Shown: one piece after another, positions 9,402 to 18,169 of the stretch
Numbering within the stretch: the stretch's first letter is position 1
Layout of the letters: each line of letters starts with the position of its first letter
Assembly (NCBI RefSeq): GCF_937129435.1
Contig: NZ_CAKZNF010000035.1
Location: forward strand, 1 to 47,232
DNA length: 47,232 nt
Direction of reading: 5' to 3'
From: an uncultured Parasphingopyxis sp.
GTDB taxonomy: Bacteria > Pseudomonadota > Alphaproteobacteria > Sphingomonadales > Sphingomonadaceae
Translations under genes and position numbers: made by a program
The notes under the pieces: model-generated
What the model was told of the DNA's origin: nothing
Databases searched by the model: none
The model's input: only the letters and a program-made list of their open reading frames with translations

Positions 9402-12344
9402 ATGCGCTCCTTCCTGCTGGCGCTGCTCGCGCCGCTCGCACTGATGGCCGCACCGGCGCTCGCCCAGGGTGCCGCGCCTGCGGGACCTCAGCCCAATGTG
9501 ACTGCCGCGGATCTCGTTAACGATATCGAGATTCCCTATGAGGAGTTCACGCTAGACAACGGTCTTCGCGTGATCGTGCATGAGGACCGCAAGGCGCCGG
9601 TCGTCGCGGTGTCGATCTGGTATCATATCGGCTCGCGCCACGAGCCCGAAGGCCAGACGGGCTTTGCGCATCTGTTTGAGCATCTGATGTTCAACGGGTC
9701 CGAGAACGCGCCCGGCGATTATTTCGAACCGCTCCGCGAAGTCGGCGCCACCGATTATAACGGCACCACCTGGTACGACCGCACAAATTATTTCCAGACG
9801 GTGCCGACCGAAGGCCTCGAACTGACGCTGTTCCTCGAATCGGACCGGATGGGCCATCTGCTCGGCGCGGTGACGCAGGAAAAGCTCGATAACCAGCGCG
9901 GCGTCGTCCAGAACGAAAAGCGGCAGGGCGACAACCAGCCCTATGGCCTCGTCGATTATGCGCAGATCGAAGCGCTGTTCGGGCCCGACCATCCCTATGG
10001 CCATTCCACGATCGGTTCGATGGCCGATCTCGACGCGGCGAGCCTCGATGACGTGCGGAACTGGTTCCGCGCGCATTATGGCCCCAACAACGCCGTGCTC
10101 GTGCTTGCGGGCGATGTCGATACCGCCACGGCACGCACGCTCGTCGAGCGCTATTTCGGCGATATTCCGCGCGGACCCGAAACGGCACAGGTCGATCCCG
10201 GCATTCCGACGCTTGATGAGCGGCTAGAAATTGTGATGCAGGATAATGTCGCGACGACGCGGCTCTATCGCACCTGGGTGGTGCCGGGCCTCAACGACGA
10301 GGCTTCGGCGCAGCTCGATGTCGCAGCTTCCGTCTTCGGCGGCCTCGCCAGCTCGCGGCTCGACAATATTCTGGTGCGCGGCGAACAGACGGCTGTCGCC
10401 GTTCGCGCCTTCGTCCAGCAGTTTGAATATAACAGCCTGTTCGAGGTCCAGGTCGATGTCGCGCCGACGGCCGACGCCGATGCGGTCTCCGCGCGGCTCG
10501 ACGAGCTGCTCGCCGATTATATCGCCAACGGCCCCACTCAAGATGAGGTCAACCGCGTCGCGATGAGCGAAATCTCATCGCGCATCGCAGGCCTTGAATC
10601 GGTCGGTGGCTTTGGCGGCAAGGCCGTGGTTCTGGCGCAGGGTGCGCTCTATTCGGACAATCCGGCCTTTTATCGCACGCAGCTCGAATGGCTTGGGAAT
10701 GCGATGCCCGAAAGTGTGACCGCCGCGATGCAGCGCTGGCTGACCCGGCCCGTGCTCGCGACGCGCGTCGATCCGGGCGAACGCGGCGAATATGTCGAGG
10801 CCGGATCGGTCGGCGCTACCGAGCGCACCGGGACTCTGTCCGCGCCGGCTTTCTATATGCAGCCCGGCACCGAGGCGGGGATGATCCCGGGCGGTGAGAA
10901 TGAGGCGCAGACCGGCGCCGAGGCGGAAGCCGAAGAGGCGGCCGAGGAGCAGGCGGAGGCTGAGGCAGAAGCCGGCGCTTCGACACGCTCGCAGCCTCGG
11001 CCCGAAGTCGGCATGATCGACGATCTCGACTTCCCGGCCGTCGAACGCGCCACGCTCTCCAACGGCGTCGAGGTGCGCTTCGTCCGCCGCGATGCGGTCC
11101 CGACGATCCTGACGCAGCTGAGCTTCGATGCCGGTAACGCCGCCGACCGGGCCGACCGTCTCGGCACGCAATCGCTGATGCTGGCGCTGCTCAACGAGGG
11201 TACGGAGAGCCTGAATTCGATCGAGATCGCCGAGGCCGAGGAGCGGCTCGGCGCCTCGATCAACACCGGCGCCTCGACCGACCGCACGACGATCGGGCTC
11301 TATGCGCTGGCGCCGAATTACGAACCTTCGCTCGATCTGCTGGCCGATATCGTTAAGAACCCGGCCTTTGAGCTGTCGGAAGTGGAACGGCTTCGCGCGA
11401 CGCAGCTTGCCGGTATTTCGGCGGAGCTGACATCGCCAAGCGGCCTCGCGCAGCGCAACCTTTGGCCGCGGCTGTTCGGTGAGAACCATCCCTATGGCCG
11501 CCCGACAAGCGGGCTCGGGACCGCGGAATCGGTCGCCGCGATTACGCGCGACGATCTCGTCAATTTCCATCAGTCGTGGATTCGGCCCGAGAAGCTGTCG
11601 ATCTTCGTCGTCGGCGATACGACGCTCGACGAAGTCGTCGCCGCTCTCGAACCGCGTTTCGGCACCTGGCGTGTGGAAGGCGAAGCGGGGACCAAGTCGC
11701 TCGAGGCCGATATCGCCGCGCCTCAGCCGCGGATCATCCTCGTCGACCGGCCGGGTTCGCCGCAGTCGTTCATCTATGGCGGCCAGGTCCTGCCGCTTCA
11801 GGGAACTGACGAAGTCTTGCCGCTGCTCACTGCGAACGAAGCGCTCGGCGGAAGCTTTCTCTCGCGTCTCAACATGGACCTGCGCGAAACGCGCGGCTGG
11901 TCTTATGGCGTGCGCGGTTCGGTCAACCGTTTTGCGGGGCCGGTCAGCTATACCGTCGCCGCGCCGGTGCAGGCCGATCGCACCGGCGATTCGATCGCGG
12001 CGTTGCGCGAGAATATCGCCACGTTCCTCGGCGATGAAGGCGTGACCGAGGTCGAATTCGAACGCGCCATCGCGGGCAATATCCGCAGCCTGCCGGGAAG
12101 CTTCGAAACGTCGGGCGATGTCATCGGCGGAATGCAGCGCAACGCGCTCTACGAGCGGTCCGACGATTATTATGACGGCATCGCGGAAATGTATCGCGGC
12201 CTCACGCGGGAGCAGCTTGACGCTGCGGCCCGCGCGGTGATCGACCCGGACAATTTCATCTGGGTGGTGGTCGGCGAGGCGGAAAATGTCCGGCCGCAGC
12301 TTGACGCGCTGGGGCTGCCCGTGGAAACAGTCGAAACCGAATAA
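9402..12344 (+). CDS. Secreted M16 family zinc metallopeptidase, two-domain (pitrilysin type)
   Basis: From the ATG at 9402 (AGAGGA 6 bases upstream) the 980-residue protein starts with a signal peptide cleaved after PALAQ (about residue 22). The N-terminal M16 unit carries the inverted zinc motif HLFEH at 90-94, and the distal glutamate is expected near the NEKRQG segment. Two M16 units are fused, joined by a highly acidic Glu/Ala linker (about 505-540). The second unit lacks HxxEH and contains the conserved R/Y region (RETRGWSYGVRG), as in the non-catalytic partner of heterodimeric M16B enzymes. It probably degrades peptides in the periplasm. The frame is open upstream to 9258, but that extension lacks a ribosome-binding site and signal-peptide logic. 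Confidence 0.93.
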   Translation: MRSFLLALLAPLALMAAPALAQGAAPAGPQPNVTAADLVNDIEIPYEEFTLDNGLRVIVHEDRKAPVVAVSIWYHIGSRHEPEGQTGFAHLFEHLMFNGSENAPGDYFEPLREVGATDYNGTTWYDRTNYFQTVPTEGLELTLFLESDRMGHLLGAVTQEKLDNQRGVVQNEKRQGDNQPYGLVDYAQIEALFGPDHPYGHSTIGSMADLDAASLDDVRNWFRAHYGPNNAVLVLAGDVDTATARTLVERYFGDIPRGPETAQVDPGIPTLDERLEIVMQDNVATTRLYRTWVVPGLNDEASAQLDVAASVFGGLASSRLDNILVRGEQTAVAVRAFVQQFEYNSLFEVQVDVAPTADADAVSARLDELLADYIANGPTQDEVNRVAMSEISSRIAGLESVGGFGGKAVVLAQGALYSDNPAFYRTQLEWLGNAMPESVTAAMQRWLTRPVLATRVDPGERGEYVEAGSVGATERTGTLSAPAFYMQPGTEAGMIPGGENEAQTGAEAEAEEAAEEQAEAEAEAGASTRSQPRPEVGMIDDLDFPAVERATLSNGVEVRFVRRDAVPTILTQLSFDAGNAADRADRLGTQSLMLALLNEGTESLNSIEIAEAEERLGASINTGASTDRTTIGLYALAPNYEPSLDLLADIVKNPAFELSEVERLRATQLAGISAELTSPSGLAQRNLWPRLFGENHPYGRPTSGLGTAESVAAITRDDLVNFHQSWIRPEKLSIFVVGDTTLDEVVAALEPRFGTWRVEGEAGTKSLEADIAAPQPRIILVDRPGSPQSFIYGGQVLPLQGTDEVLPLLTANEALGGSFLSRLNMDLRETRGWSYGVRGSVNRFAGPVSYTVAAPVQADRTGDSIAALRENIATFLGDEGVTEVEFERAIAGNIRSLPGSFETSGDVIGGMQRNALYERSDDYYDGIAEMYRGLTREQLDAAARAVIDPDNFIWVVVGEAENVRPQLDALGLPVETVETE

Positions 12345-12374
12345 CTGACAACCCTGTAAGGAAGGATAGACCAT

Positions 12375-12674
12375 ATGACCGACGTAAGCGGAACCTGGGA
12401 CGCCACGATCAATTCGCCGATGGGCGAGCAGAAGGTGACGTTGACGCTGAACCAGGACGGCGACACCGTGACCGGCACCGCCTCGGGCGCGCAGGGTTCG
12501 GCCGAGATCGCCGAGGGCAAGGTCGACGGCGATACCTTCACCTGGAAGCAGGACATCACCGTCCCGATGCCGATGACGCTCGAAGGCAAGACCACGGTGG
12601 CCGGCGATGAAATGACCGGCGCGATCAAGGCCGGCGCCTTCGGCGACATGCCGTTCAAGGCCTCGAAGCAGTAG
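12375..12674 (+). CDS. Small beta-rich protein of unknown function
   Basis: This 99-residue protein has no signal peptide and is mostly short beta-strands: SGTWDATI, QKVTLTLNQDGDTVTGTASG, GKVDGDTFTWK and TTVAGDEMTGAIKAG. The pattern (GTW...TL...G...G...FG..PF) is seen in small stand-alone proteins and as a C-terminal unit of some hydrolases. A lipocalin-like barrel is plausible but unproven. GGAAGGA lies 9 bases before the ATG. It starts 30 bases after the M16 peptidase stop and probably shares its transcript, which ends at the strong terminator at 12696. Confidence 0.82.
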   Translation: MTDVSGTWDATINSPMGEQKVTLTLNQDGDTVTGTASGAQGSAEIAEGKVDGDTFTWKQDITVPMPMTLEGKTTVAGDEMTGAIKAGAFGDMPFKASKQ

Positions 12675-12695
12675 CAGCGCCCCCTTTGAACAGAG

Positions 12696-12731
12696 CGGCC
12701 CGCGCCGGGAACTCCGGTCGCGGGCCGTTTT
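12696..12731 (+). terminator. Rho-independent terminator
   Basis: A perfect 9-bp GC stem (12696-12704 with 12719-12727) encloses a 14-base loop that can itself pair (CCGG...CCGG), followed by four T residues. It lies 22 bases after the small beta-rich protein gene. No T-run follows on the other strand, so it should not stop purK transcription. Confidence 0.82.
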
Positions 12732-12740
12732 GCGTCCGGG

Positions 12741-13814
12741 CTATTCGGTGAAAAGCTGCGTCACATGGCCCATCTTGCGGCCGGGGCGGGCTTCGCCCTT
12801 GTCGTAGAAATGCAGATGCGCGCCCGGGGTCTCCAGCCAGCGCTGGGCCTCCTCGCCATCGATACCGATCAGGTTCGTCATCTCGACGCGCGGCAAAGTG
12901 AGCGCGGTCGATCCCAGCGGCAGGCCGCAAATCGCGCGAATGTGGTTCTCGAATTGCGAGCATTGCGCGCCCTCGATCGTCCAGTGCCCGCTATTGTGCA
13001 CGCGAGGGGCCATTTCGTTGAAGACCGGGCCTTCGGCGCTGGCAAAGAATTCGAAGGTCAGCACGCCGACATAGCCCAGCGCCTCGGCCACCTTGCGCGC
13101 GAGATCGGCAGCGGCGGCGGATTGTTCAGCGATCAGGCCGGTTCCGGGCGCGATCGAGCGCGACAGGATGCCGTCCTCATGGCGGTTGTCGGGGGGCGGA
13201 TAGACGCGCGTGTCACCGTCATGGCCGCGCGCGAGGATGATCGAGAATTCACGCTCGAACGCCACCATCGCCTCGAGCACGGCGGGGCGCTTGCCGATAT
13301 CGGCCCACGCCGCGGCAGCCTCGTTCCGGGACATGATCCGCACCTGTCCCTTGCCGTCATAGCCGAAGCGGCGCGTCTTGAGGATCGCCGGTACGCCGAT
13401 CGCGTCGAGTGCCGCTTCGAGCGTTTCGCGGCTGTCGACTTCGCGATAGTCCGCAGGCCGGCCGCCATGCGACAGAATATAGTCCTTCTCGCGGAGCCGG
13501 TCCTGCGCCAGCTCGAGCGCATCGGCATTGGGGTGTAGCGCTACGGCATCGCCGAGCGCGCGGAGCGGCGCGGCCGGTACGTTCTCGAATTCGTAGGTGA
13601 GCACATCGCAGCGCGCGGCAAAATCCCGAAGCGCATCGACGTCGTCATAGTCGCCACGCACATGCCCGGCCGCAACCGCCGCGGCGCATGGATTTTCCTC
13701 CGGCGCGTAGATCAGGCAGCGATAGCCGATCTGCGCGGCAGCGACGCCGAGCATCCGGCCGAGCTGGCCGCCGCCCAGTATCCCGATTGTCGAACCCGTG
13801 GGCAGCGCGGTCAT
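12741..13814 (-). CDS. purK: N5-carboxyaminoimidazole ribonucleotide synthase PurK
   Basis: The 357-residue product is an ATP-grasp enzyme that converts aminoimidazole ribonucleotide plus bicarbonate to N5-CAIR in purine synthesis. Visible features are the N-terminal dinucleotide-like loop [10 protein letters not shown] (11-20), TYEFENVP (about 73-80), [14 protein letters not shown] (ATP-grasp), and [29 protein letters not shown], paraphrased here as the metal-binding FE...NE and RVHNSGH segments. Its ATG overlaps the purE stop by four bases (ATGA), the classic coupled purEK operon. Length is normal. Confidence 0.97.
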   Translation of the reverse strand: MTALPTGSTIGILGGGQLGRMLGVAAAQIGYRCLIYAPEENPCAAAVAAGHVRGDYDDVDALRDFAARCDVLTYEFENVPAAPLRALGDAVALHPNADALELAQDRLREKDYILSHGGRPADYREVDSRETLEAALDAIGVPAILKTRRFGYDGKGQVRIMSRNEAAAAWADIGKRPAVLEAMVAFEREFSIILARGHDGDTRVYPPPDNRHEDGILSRSIAPGTGLIAEQSAAAADLARKVAEALGYVGVLTFEFFASAEGPVFNEMAPRVHNSGHWTIEGAQCSQFENHIRAICGLPLGSTALTLPRVEMTNLIGIDGEEAQRWLETPGAHLHFYDKGEARPGRKMGHVTQLFTE

Positions 13815-14299
13815 TCGGCCGGGTTCTCCCCGACGGCGTCGGTCTGCGCGCTGCGCCAGGTGTCGAGCCGTGCCGCGATGCCCTCGTCATAGGCACCGAT
13901 AATTGCTGCACCCAGAAGCGCAGCATTTTTTGCGCCCGCGACGCCGATGGCGAGCGTGCCGACGGGAACGCCGGCGGGCATCTGCGCGATCGAAAGGAGG
14001 CTATCCATGCCCGACAACGCCTTGGACTGGACAGGGACACCGAGCACCGGAAGCCGCGTCATCGCCGCGCACATGCCCGGAAGATGCGCCGCGCCACCCG
14101 CGCCCGCAATGATCGCTTTGAGCCCGCGATCGGCCGCTTTCTTGGCATAGGCATAGAGCCGGTCCGGCGTCCGGTGCGCGGAGACGACCTTGCACTCATG
14201 CGCGATATCGAGATCGGTCAGGATATCGGCGGCATGGCGCATCGTTGCCCAATCGGAACGGGAACCCATGATGATGCCGATAAGCGGTGCGTCGGTCAT
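13811..14299 (-). CDS. purE: N5-carboxyaminoimidazole ribonucleotide mutase PurE (class I)
   Basis: The 162-residue product matches class I PurE, which moves the carboxylate of N5-CAIR to give CAIR. Key segments are IMGSRSDW (10-17, phosphate binding), [11 protein letters not shown] (about 38-48, with the catalytic His) and [12 protein letters not shown] (about 65-76). AGGA lies 6-7 bases upstream of the ATG. The gene immediately precedes purK and overlaps it by four bases. The protein makes octamers in relatives. No purine riboswitch or operator was recognised in the 80 bases separating it from gpmA. Confidence 0.97.
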   Translation of the reverse strand: MTDAPLIGIIMGSRSDWATMRHAADILTDLDIAHECKVVSAHRTPDRLYAYAKKAADRGLKAIIAGAGGAAHLPGMCAAMTRLPVLGVPVQSKALSGMDSLLSIAQMPAGVPVGTLAIGVAGAKNAALLGAAIIGAYDEGIAARLDTWRSAQTDAVGENPAE

Positions 14300-14378
14300 G
14301 CTTCGTCCTGTGGCTGGAGCCGGAAGAAGCGATTTCTTCTAATGCCGAACGCGGTTCCGCGCAATCGCGATGATGCGG

Positions 14379-15065
14379 CTAGCGTTCGGAGAGATAATAG
14401 CGGTCCTTCGCCGCCAGATCGTCGTCGAGATCGTAGACGATCGGTTGCCCGGTCGGAATTTCCAGGCCGGTGATCTCGTCATCGGGAATGTTCGACAGAT
14501 GCTTGACCAGCGCGCGCAGCGAATTGCCGTGCGCGGAGATCAGCACGCGCTTGCCGTCCTTCAGTGCCGGTGCGATCCGCCGCTCCCAATAGGGAAGAAC
14601 GCGCTTGATCGTCAGCTTCAGGCTCTCGGTTTGCGGAATCTTGACGCCGGCATAGCGGGGATCGCCGGACAGGTCATATTCGCTTCCGGCCTCCATCTCG
14701 GGCGGCGGGATATCGAAGCTGCGGCGCCAGATATGGACCTGCCCCTCGCCATGCTTCTCGCGCATCTCGTCCTTGTTGAGGCCGGTCAGCCCGCCATAAT
14801 GCCGCTCGTTCAGCCGCCAGTGCTTGTGCACGGGCAGCCAGAGCCGGTCCATCTCCTCCAGCGCCAGGTTCAGCGTCTTGATCGCGCGGGTCTGGTAGCT
14901 GGTGAAGCAGACGTCGTTCTCGATGCCCTTGTCGCGCATCAGCTGCCCGGCCTCGCGCGCCTCGGCGACGCCCTTGTCGGTCAGGTCGACGTCCCACCAG
15001 CCCGTGAAGCGGTTCTGCAAATTCCATTCGGACTGGCCGTGGCGAACGAGGACGAGTTGCGGCAT
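14379..15065 (-). CDS. gpmA: 2,3-bisphosphoglycerate-dependent phosphoglycerate mutase
   Basis: The 228-residue enzyme interconverts 3- and 2-phosphoglycerate in glycolysis. It has the histidine-phosphatase signature LVRHGQSEWN with phospho-accepting His9, catalytic Glu87 in LNERHYGGLTG, and the second histidine His179 in SAHGNSLRALVKH. The frame is open 49 codons further upstream, but that extension runs through the intergenic repeat at 15111-15183 and lacks a ribosome-binding site. GGAG sits 7 bases before the ATG at 15065. It is divergent from the dienelactone-hydrolase-like gene. Confidence 0.97.
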   Translation of the reverse strand: MPQLVLVRHGQSEWNLQNRFTGWWDVDLTDKGVAEAREAGQLMRDKGIENDVCFTSYQTRAIKTLNLALEEMDRLWLPVHKHWRLNERHYGGLTGLNKDEMREKHGEGQVHIWRRSFDIPPPEMEAGSEYDLSGDPRYAGVKIPQTESLKLTIKRVLPYWERRIAPALKDGKRVLISAHGNSLRALVKHLSNIPDDEITGLEIPTGQPIVYDLDDDLAAKDRYYLSER

Positions 15066-15110
15066 GATGGACTCCGTGGAGAATGTCGGCCCAGGCGGGA
15101 AAGCGGTTTG

Positions 15111-15183
15111 CCCTGAGCTTGTCGAAGGGCTGTCCTTACTTGCCGCGCCTAAAAAGAAAAGGGCAGGGCTTCGACCGGCTCGG
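15111..15183. repeat. Pair of inverted REP-like repeats (TGAGCTTGTCGAAG type)
   Basis: A copy with core TGAGCTTGTCGAAG lies at 15111-15130. A diverged copy in the opposite orientation (core on the minus strand GAGCCGGTCGAAG) lies at 15165-15183. Cores of this kind occur as dispersed intergenic repeats in sphingomonads. The pair sits between the divergent gpmA and hydrolase genes, close to the ribosome-binding site of the latter. Confidence 0.55.
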
Positions 15184-15201
15184 CCCGGAGGGAGTATTTC
15201 G

Positions 15202-15933
15202 ATGCCCATCAACCGTGAAACGATTGTCTATGAAGGTCCGGGCGGGCCGTTCGAGGGGGTAGCCGTTGCCGACAGCGATTGGAACGCGCCGCGCCCCGGC
15301 GTGATGCTGGTGCCCAATGTTCTCGGCACGAAGGAAGCGGACTTCGAAAACGCGGAGCGACTGGCGGACCTCGGCTATGCGGCATTCGTCGCCGATGTCT
15401 ATGGGCAGGGAAAGCGCGCGAGCCGGGAAGACGACGATCCGGGGCGGTATATGAATGCGCTCAATGCCGATCGGGCGCTGCTGCGGGACCGGCTGCTGGC
15501 CTCGCTCGAAGCGATGAAGGGTCTCGATGCGGTCGATGCGAGCCAGTGCGCGGCAACCGGCTATTGCTTCGGCGGCAAATGCGTCCTCGATCTCGCGCGG
15601 GCGGGCGGCGGCGTGCGTGGCGTGGTCAGTTTTCACGGGCTCTACGACCGGCCCGGCTATGAGACGGGCAAGATCGCCGCGAAGATCCTCGTCTGCCATG
15701 GCTGGGACGATCCCCTCGCGCCGCCGCAATCGGTCATCGATCTCGGCGAGGAACTGACCGAGGCCTGCGCCGACTGGCAGATCCACGCTTATGGCCATAC
15801 CGGCCACGGCTTTACGGACAGCGCGGCACCGGGCCGGCCGGGCTTCGGGCATCAGCCCGACAGCGACCGGCGAAGCTGGAAGTCGATGACCGATTTCCTG
15901 GCCGAACTGTTCAGTCCAGAGTCCGCGTCATGA
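15202..15933 (+). CDS. Dienelactone hydrolase family protein
   Basis: This 243-residue alpha/beta hydrolase carries the DLH catalytic triad: Cys122 in GYCFGGKC, Asp169 in HGWDDPLAPP, and His202 in GHTGHGFTD. True dienelactone hydrolase acts in chloroaromatic degradation, but no other degradation gene is nearby, so the substrate is unknown and a general esterase role is as likely. A frame reaching back to 14902 is an artefact of antisense gpmA; GGAGGGAG just upstream of the ATG at 15202 fixes the start. Its 3' end overlaps the convergent GNAT gene by 23 bases. Confidence 0.92.
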   Translation: MPINRETIVYEGPGGPFEGVAVADSDWNAPRPGVMLVPNVLGTKEADFENAERLADLGYAAFVADVYGQGKRASREDDDPGRYMNALNADRALLRDRLLASLEAMKGLDAVDASQCAATGYCFGGKCVLDLARAGGGVRGVVSFHGLYDRPGYETGKIAAKILVCHGWDDPLAPPQSVIDLGEELTEACADWQIHAYGHTGHGFTDSAAPGRPGFGHQPDSDRRSWKSMTDFLAELFSPESAS

Positions 15934-16369
15934 AAACGTTGAAGTCGGTCGCCTCATAATCGCCGAACGGCGGGCAATAGCCATAGCCGAAGCGGCGATA
16001 GAGGCCGTGGGCGGCCTCGAACGGTGCGCCCGTGCCGGTTTCGAGGCTCAATTGCCTGATGCCGTGCGCCCTCGCTTCGCGTTCGATATGGCTGAGCAGG
16101 GCCGCCGCCACGCCGCGTCGCAGCGCCGCCTTGGTCGTCCGCATCGATTTGATCTCGCCATGATCGTCCGACAGCGCCTGGAAGGCGCCGCATCCGAGTA
16201 GCGTTTCACCATCCCACGCCGTGAAGAAGTGGACGGTGTCTGCAGCGAGCTTCGTCAGGTCGAGAAAGTGGCAGGTGCCGGGTGGCGAGGCGGCGAGCAT
16301 CTCGGCGAAATGCTCTTCGAGCAGCGCGACGACGTCGGGATGGTCGAGCCCGCCCGCCCGGATCTCCAT
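15911..16369 (-). CDS. GNAT family N-acetyltransferase
   Basis: The 152-residue protein has the GNAT fold: LLGCGAFQAL (strand 4), the acetyl-CoA pyrophosphate loop in KAALRRGVAAALLSHIE (R-x-x-G-V/A-type), and LETGTG plus LYRRFGYGYCPPFGDY at the C-terminus. It resembles small-molecule acetyltransferases of the ElaA/YtmI-like kind; the acceptor is unknown. Its ATG shares one base with the TGA of the upstream M14 carboxypeptidase (TGATG), so the two are translationally coupled. Confidence 0.88.
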   Translation of the reverse strand: MEIRAGGLDHPDVVALLEEHFAEMLAASPPGTCHFLDLTKLAADTVHFFTAWDGETLLGCGAFQALSDDHGEIKSMRTTKAALRRGVAAALLSHIEREARAHGIRQLSLETGTGAPFEAAHGLYRRFGYGYCPPFGDYEATDFNVFMTRTLD

Positions 16370-17493
16370 CAGACAGGCAGTTCGTCGATCATCGCGGCGA
16401 GCGCGGCGAGGCATTCGCGGCCGAGTTCGGCGCAGCGTTCGGGCGACCAGCCATGGTCGGGATCGGGCCGTTCGTGATTGTCCTTGAACGGCATCTCCAG
16501 CGTCATTGCGACACAGCCGAAGCGCTCGGCGACCTGGTTGGTCGACATGGAAAGGTTGCCCTTGCGCGGCGCGGCCACCGGATAGCCGAGCTTCACCTGG
16601 AATTCCGGCGAAGCTTCGAGCAGCTTTTCGAGATAGAGGTCGTAAAGCTTGCTCTGCCGCTCCGTCCGGCTCGGAATACCTTCGAAACCGGCGATGAAAT
16701 TGGCGGGGATTGCCTCGTCGCCATGGACGTCCATCGCAAAATCGACGCCGGTCTCGTCCATCCGATTGCGGACGTAGAGAACTTCGGGGCTCTTCTCTGC
16801 GGTCGGCTTATGCCATTCGCGATTGAGGTTCGTGCCAACCGCGTTGGTTCGCAGATGTCCCCGTTTCGATCCATCGGGGTTCATATTGGGGATGATGTGG
16901 AGCGTCGCTTTCTTGCGCAGCGTATTCGCCACATCGTCGTCGGGATTGGTCAATCGTGCCAGCGCGCCTTCCATCCACCATTCGGCCATGCTCTCGCCGG
17001 GATGCTGGCGCGCATAGAGCCAGATCTGGAGCGGCCCCGTGCCCATCGTCAGATAGTCGAGTTCCTGCCCGTCGAGCGTTTTGCCCAGCGATTGCAGAGT
17101 CACGCCGTCGCGCTCGGCGATCCGGGCGACGAGTTCGTGGTGCCGCTCGGTCGTGTAGGGTGCGAAATAGGCGAACCACAGGCTGTTCGCATCGCTCTTG
17201 TGCCGGATGGTGAGGACGCCGTTCTCATAGCTGGTATCGGCGCAGCGCCAATCCTCGCGATCGACCGAAACGCGCGCCGCGTAATCCTCCCATCCCTTGG
17301 GATAGGCCGAACCGCCGCAATTGGTGATCCGCAGCGTCAGTTCCTGCCCCGCGCCGCCGGTGACGCGGAAATAGAACCACTGGTAGAATTCGGACTGGTG
17401 ATCGATGACGATTTCGAGTTCGGCGGTCGTGCCGTCGACCGAGATCGGGCGAATGTTGCCGCCGTCAAAGGCGGAAGTGATGCTGATGGTCAT
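16369..17493 (-). CDS. M14 family zinc carboxypeptidase (cytosolic carboxypeptidase-like)
   Basis: The 374-residue protein has the N-terminal beta-domain typical of cytosolic carboxypeptidases (about 1-115) and an M14 catalytic domain. Zinc ligands and catalytic residues are visible: H164-x-x-E167 in RQHPGES, Arg225 in GTNLNREW, His257 in DVHGDE, and general-base Glu333 in TLEMPFKD. No signal peptide is present. Bacterial members remove C-terminal residues, including from glutamate tails, but the substrate here is unknown. It overlaps the upstream lipoprotein gene by 4 bases (ATGA) and the downstream GNAT by 1 base, forming a three-gene operon. Confidence 0.94.
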   Translation of the reverse strand: MTISITSAFDGGNIRPISVDGTTAELEIVIDHQSEFYQWFYFRVTGGAGQELTLRITNCGGSAYPKGWEDYAARVSVDREDWRCADTSYENGVLTIRHKSDANSLWFAYFAPYTTERHHELVARIAERDGVTLQSLGKTLDGQELDYLTMGTGPLQIWLYARQHPGESMAEWWMEGALARLTNPDDDVANTLRKKATLHIIPNMNPDGSKRGHLRTNAVGTNLNREWHKPTAEKSPEVLYVRNRMDETGVDFAMDVHGDEAIPANFIAGFEGIPSRTERQSKLYDLYLEKLLEASPEFQVKLGYPVAAPRKGNLSMSTNQVAERFGCVAMTLEMPFKDNHERPDPDHGWSPERCAELGRECLAALAAMIDELPV

Positions 17494-18086
17494 GGAACGG
17501 TGATAGTCGTGCCCGACTCGCCGGGAAAGTCTTGAAACAGCGCATCGGCCAGCCTACGCACGCTCGCCGCCGGGCTCATTTCGCCGGGCTGGCTTTCGCG
17601 GATTGCGCGTCCTTCCCAGATCGTCGTCCCTTCGGAGCGCCGTTTCAGCGCCACGGAAAGCTGTGTCACGTCGACCTCGCCGCCGCGCGATCCGCCCACG
17701 CCCACGCTGGTGCCGACACCGACGCCGACATTGCGGCCGAAACTGCCGCCGCCGATCCCGATCGAAATGGGCGAGCGTTGCGCCTGGACGGCGCGAGAGC
17801 CGCGCAACACCTCGACCACGGCCACCATTTCCGCTTCTTCGATGTCTTCGCCGCGAACGAAACCCAGACGGCCCAGCTGCTCGGCGACGATATCGGCATA
17901 GGTGCGGAATTCGAGGCTTCCCTCTTCCGCAGGATCGGCCGGTTCGATGGCGACCTGCTGGTTCGGGATCGGCTGTTCGAGATGGAAGCGCGTAACCTGC
18001 GTTCCCTGTTGCATGCCGGGCGTCTGGCATGCCGCAAGGAGGCCGAACCCGGCAAGCGCGGCGGCGCGGCTAAGCGATTTCTTCAT
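17490..18086 (-). CDS. DUF4136-type lipoprotein
   Basis: The 198-residue protein starts MKKSLSRAAALAGFGLLAACQ, a lipoprotein signal with lipobox LAAC (Cys about 20). It continues with the DUF4136-like pattern: LEFRTYADIVAEQLGRLGF, a Gly-rich beta region (GIGGGSFGRNVGVGVG), and TTIWEGRAIRES. It is probably anchored in the envelope; its function is unknown. GGAGAG lies 6 bases before the ATG at 18086. The open frame up to 18323 overlaps divergent galE and is not used. First gene of the operon with the M14 carboxypeptidase and GNAT. Confidence 0.86.
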   Translation of the reverse strand: MKKSLSRAAALAGFGLLAACQTPGMQQGTQVTRFHLEQPIPNQQVAIEPADPAEEGSLEFRTYADIVAEQLGRLGFVRGEDIEEAEMVAVVEVLRGSRAVQAQRSPISIGIGGGSFGRNVGVGVGTSVGVGGSRGGEVDVTQLSVALKRRSEGTTIWEGRAIRESQPGEMSPAASVRRLADALFQDFPGESGTTITVP

Positions 18087-18169
18087 CGGGGCTCTCCATA
18101 ACGCGCAATTGAACGGTATAGGATGAACGAACGTGGCACGATTTGGCTGCAAGGGGGAGTCTTTCGCCC